Shown in pieces: positions 62,809 through 64,000 of a stretch of 64,000 nt of DNA; within the stretch, counting starts at the first letter, position 1; every line of letters starts with the position of its first letter. The notes below the pieces were generated by a model. It did not search any database and had not been told where the DNA came from. It saw only the letters and a list, made by a program, of their open reading frames with translations. The position numbers were made by a program, and so were the translations under genes. This DNA comes from Pseudomonas alloputida (lineage in GTDB: Bacteria; Pseudomonadota; Gammaproteobacteria; Pseudomonadales; Pseudomonadaceae), in assembly GCF_021283545.2 (NCBI RefSeq), contig NZ_CP128540.1, forward strand, positions 58,501 to 122,500. The letters run 5' to 3'.

Positions 62809-64000
62809 ATGGGCGCGCTATCACATCTGCGGGTGCTAGACCTTTCGCGCGTGTTGGCCGGCCCGTGGTCTGGTCAGATTCTGGCTGACCTTGGTGCCGA
62901 CGTGATCAAGGTCGAGCGCCCAGGCAGTGGCGACGATACCCGCTCATGGGGGCCGCCTTTCCTCAAGGATGTCGAAGGTGAGGACACCAGTGAGGCGGCT
63001 TACTACTTGTCGGCCAACCGCAACAAGCGCTCAGTGACCATCGACTTTACCCAGCCGGAGGGGCAACGGCTGGTGCGGGAGCTGGCGGCGAAGTGCGATA
63101 TCGTCATAGAGAACTTCAAGGTGGGTGGGCTGGCTGCCTATGGCCTGGACTACCAGAGCCTCAAGGCGGTAAACCCGCAGCTCATCTATTGCTCCATTAC
63201 CGGCTTCGGTCAGACCGGGCCCTATGCCAAGCGCGCTGGCTATGACTTCATGATCCAGGGGTTGGGTGGGCTGATGAGCCTGACCGGCCGTCCGGAGGGT
63301 GAAGAAGGCGCAGGGCCGGTCAAGGTGGGTGTGGCGCTTACCGATATTCTGACCGGGTTGTATTCCGCGGTCGCCATGCTGGCTGCCCTCGCCCATCGGG
63401 ATCAGACAGGGGTCGGCCAGCATGTCGACATGGCATTGCTTGATGTGCAGGTGGCCTGTCTGGCGAACCAGGCGATGAACTACCTGACCACGGGCACCCC
63501 TCCCCGTCGGCTGGGTAATGCGCATCCTAATATAGTCCCTTACCAGGACTTTCCGACGGCAGATGGCGATTTCATTCTTACCGTCGGTAATGACAGCCAG
63601 TTCCGCAAGTTCGCTGAGGTGGCCGGGCAGCCGCAATGGGCGGAGGACCCTCGGTTCGTTACCAATAAGCTGCGGGTCGCCAACCGGGCTGAGCTGATAC
63701 CTTTGATTCGCCAGGCTACGGTGTTCAAGACCACGGCTGAGTGGGTGGCCCAGTTGGAGGCTGCAGGAGTGCCATGTGGGCCTATCAATAACCTGGCGCA
63801 GATGTTCCAGGACCCCCAGGTGCTGGCGCGCGGGTTGGCGTTGAATATCCCGCATCCATTGGCGGGTAGTGTGCCGCAAGTTGCGAGCCCGATACGGTTG
63901 TCGGAGACGCCAGTGGAGTATCGCCGGGCGCCACCACTGCTGGGCGAGCATACCGAAGTGGTGCTGGGGGAAGTGTTGGGGCTGGATGCTGGCGAGGTAC
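62809..64000 (+). CDS. gcdG: family III CoA-transferase, glutarate CoA-transferase (partial, cut at window end)
   Basis: Open from ATG 62809 to the last base with no stop, so the C-terminus (probably about 10 residues of a ~406-residue protein) lies outside. It is a CaiB/BaiF family III CoA-transferase: VLDLSRVLAGPWSGQILADLGADVIKVERPG at the N-terminus, FGQTGPYAKRAGYDFMIQ, and the probable catalytic Asp212 in MALLDVQ. It should activate glutarate to glutaryl-CoA with succinyl-CoA or a similar donor, feeding GcdH (known for GcdG). ATG follows AAGGAG, 13 bases after gcdH. Confidence 0.93.
   Translation, partial: MGALSHLRVLDLSRVLAGPWSGQILADLGADVIKVERPGSGDDTRSWGPPFLKDVEGEDTSEAAYYLSANRNKRSVTIDFTQPEGQRLVRELAAKCDIVIENFKVGGLAAYGLDYQSLKAVNPQLIYCSITGFGQTGPYAKRAGYDFMIQGLGGLMSLTGRPEGEEGAGPVKVGVALTDILTGLYSAVAMLAALAHRDQTGVGQHVDMALLDVQVACLANQAMNYLTTGTPPRRLGNAHPNIVPYQDFPTADGDFILTVGNDSQFRKFAEVAGQPQWAEDPRFVTNKLRVANRAELIPLIRQATVFKTTAEWVAQLEAAGVPCGPINNLAQMFQDPQVLARGLALNIPHPLAGSVPQVASPIRLSETPVEYRRAPPLLGEHTEVVLGEVLGLDAGEV

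Noticed and set aside
61572-62810. 412-residue minus-strand open frame opposite gcdH
   Set aside because: Shadow of the acyl-CoA dehydrogenase gene. It has His/Gln-rich antisense composition and would leave gcdG without its upstream partner.

Overview
The window is a GC-rich stretch of a fluorescent-pseudomonad chromosome. Gene content and order fit the Pseudomonas putida group: as I remember the KT2440 map it corresponds to roughly PP_0101 to PP_0159, close to the origin. That comparison is from memory and was not searched. I see no rRNA, tRNA, insertion sequence, prophage or CRISPR array. Genes are tightly packed, often overlapping by 1 to 30 bases, and are separated by REP-type palindromes with the core GGAGCGGGTTTACCCGCGAA or CGCGGGCAAGCCCGCGAA.

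Layout. 1-1650: 3' end of a SulP transporter and a conserved hypothetical protein. 2020-10430: the complete aa3/caa3 cytochrome c oxidase locus with structural genes (coxB, coxA, coxC) and assembly genes (ctaG, SURF1, ctaA, cyoE/ctaB, Sco1, plus a second Sco-like protein). 10524-15400: the methionine ABC importer metNIQ and a large catalase, katE. 15461-19300: a lipoprotein and the zinc uptake locus znuB-znuC-zur divergent from znuA, with a Zur-box-like site between zur and znuA. 19350-25636: thrB, a DUF2782 protein, polA, an ErsA/Spot42-like small RNA, engB and two c-type cytochromes. 25788-31917: dsbA1, an EEP hydrolase, the diguanylate cyclase DgcP, a lipoprotein amidase and a CSS-EAL phosphodiesterase. 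31932-37231: kinB/algB, a triple-BON protein and an operon ending in an Ivy-type protein. The BON gene and the ivy operon each have a well-formed sigma-54 promoter. 37320-37535: an unassigned structured RNA candidate ending in a terminator.

37977-51604: gltP, an SpmA-SpmB fusion, a four-gene Mla/Mce-like lipid transport operon (STAS-MlaE, ATPase, MlaD-like, PqiC-like lipoprotein), a DUF5924/DUF2914 protein, a membrane-anchored M16 peptidase homologue, a Na/Pi cotransporter-like protein, a TerC protein, a CitMHS citrate carrier and a GFA-fold protein. 51643-55176: three tandem DUF2388 genes with a zincin/DUF4105 protein, then a DUF1127 gene behind an array of CTGTACT-type repeats. 55550-64000: central metabolism, with a succinyl-CoA:acetate CoA-transferase-like enzyme, the three-subunit proton-translocating transhydrogenase (pntAA-pntAB-pntB), and the glutarate/lysine catabolic genes gcdR, gcdH and gcdG (cut by the window end).

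Most genes are ordinary core genome. The observations most worth following are: the sigma-54 promoter pair beside algB with a shared upstream dyad; the GGA-rich structured RNA upstream of gltP; the ErsA-like RNA with an AlgU-type promoter; the repeat array upstream of the DUF1127 gene; and the zincin/DUF4105 plus triple DUF2388 operon.
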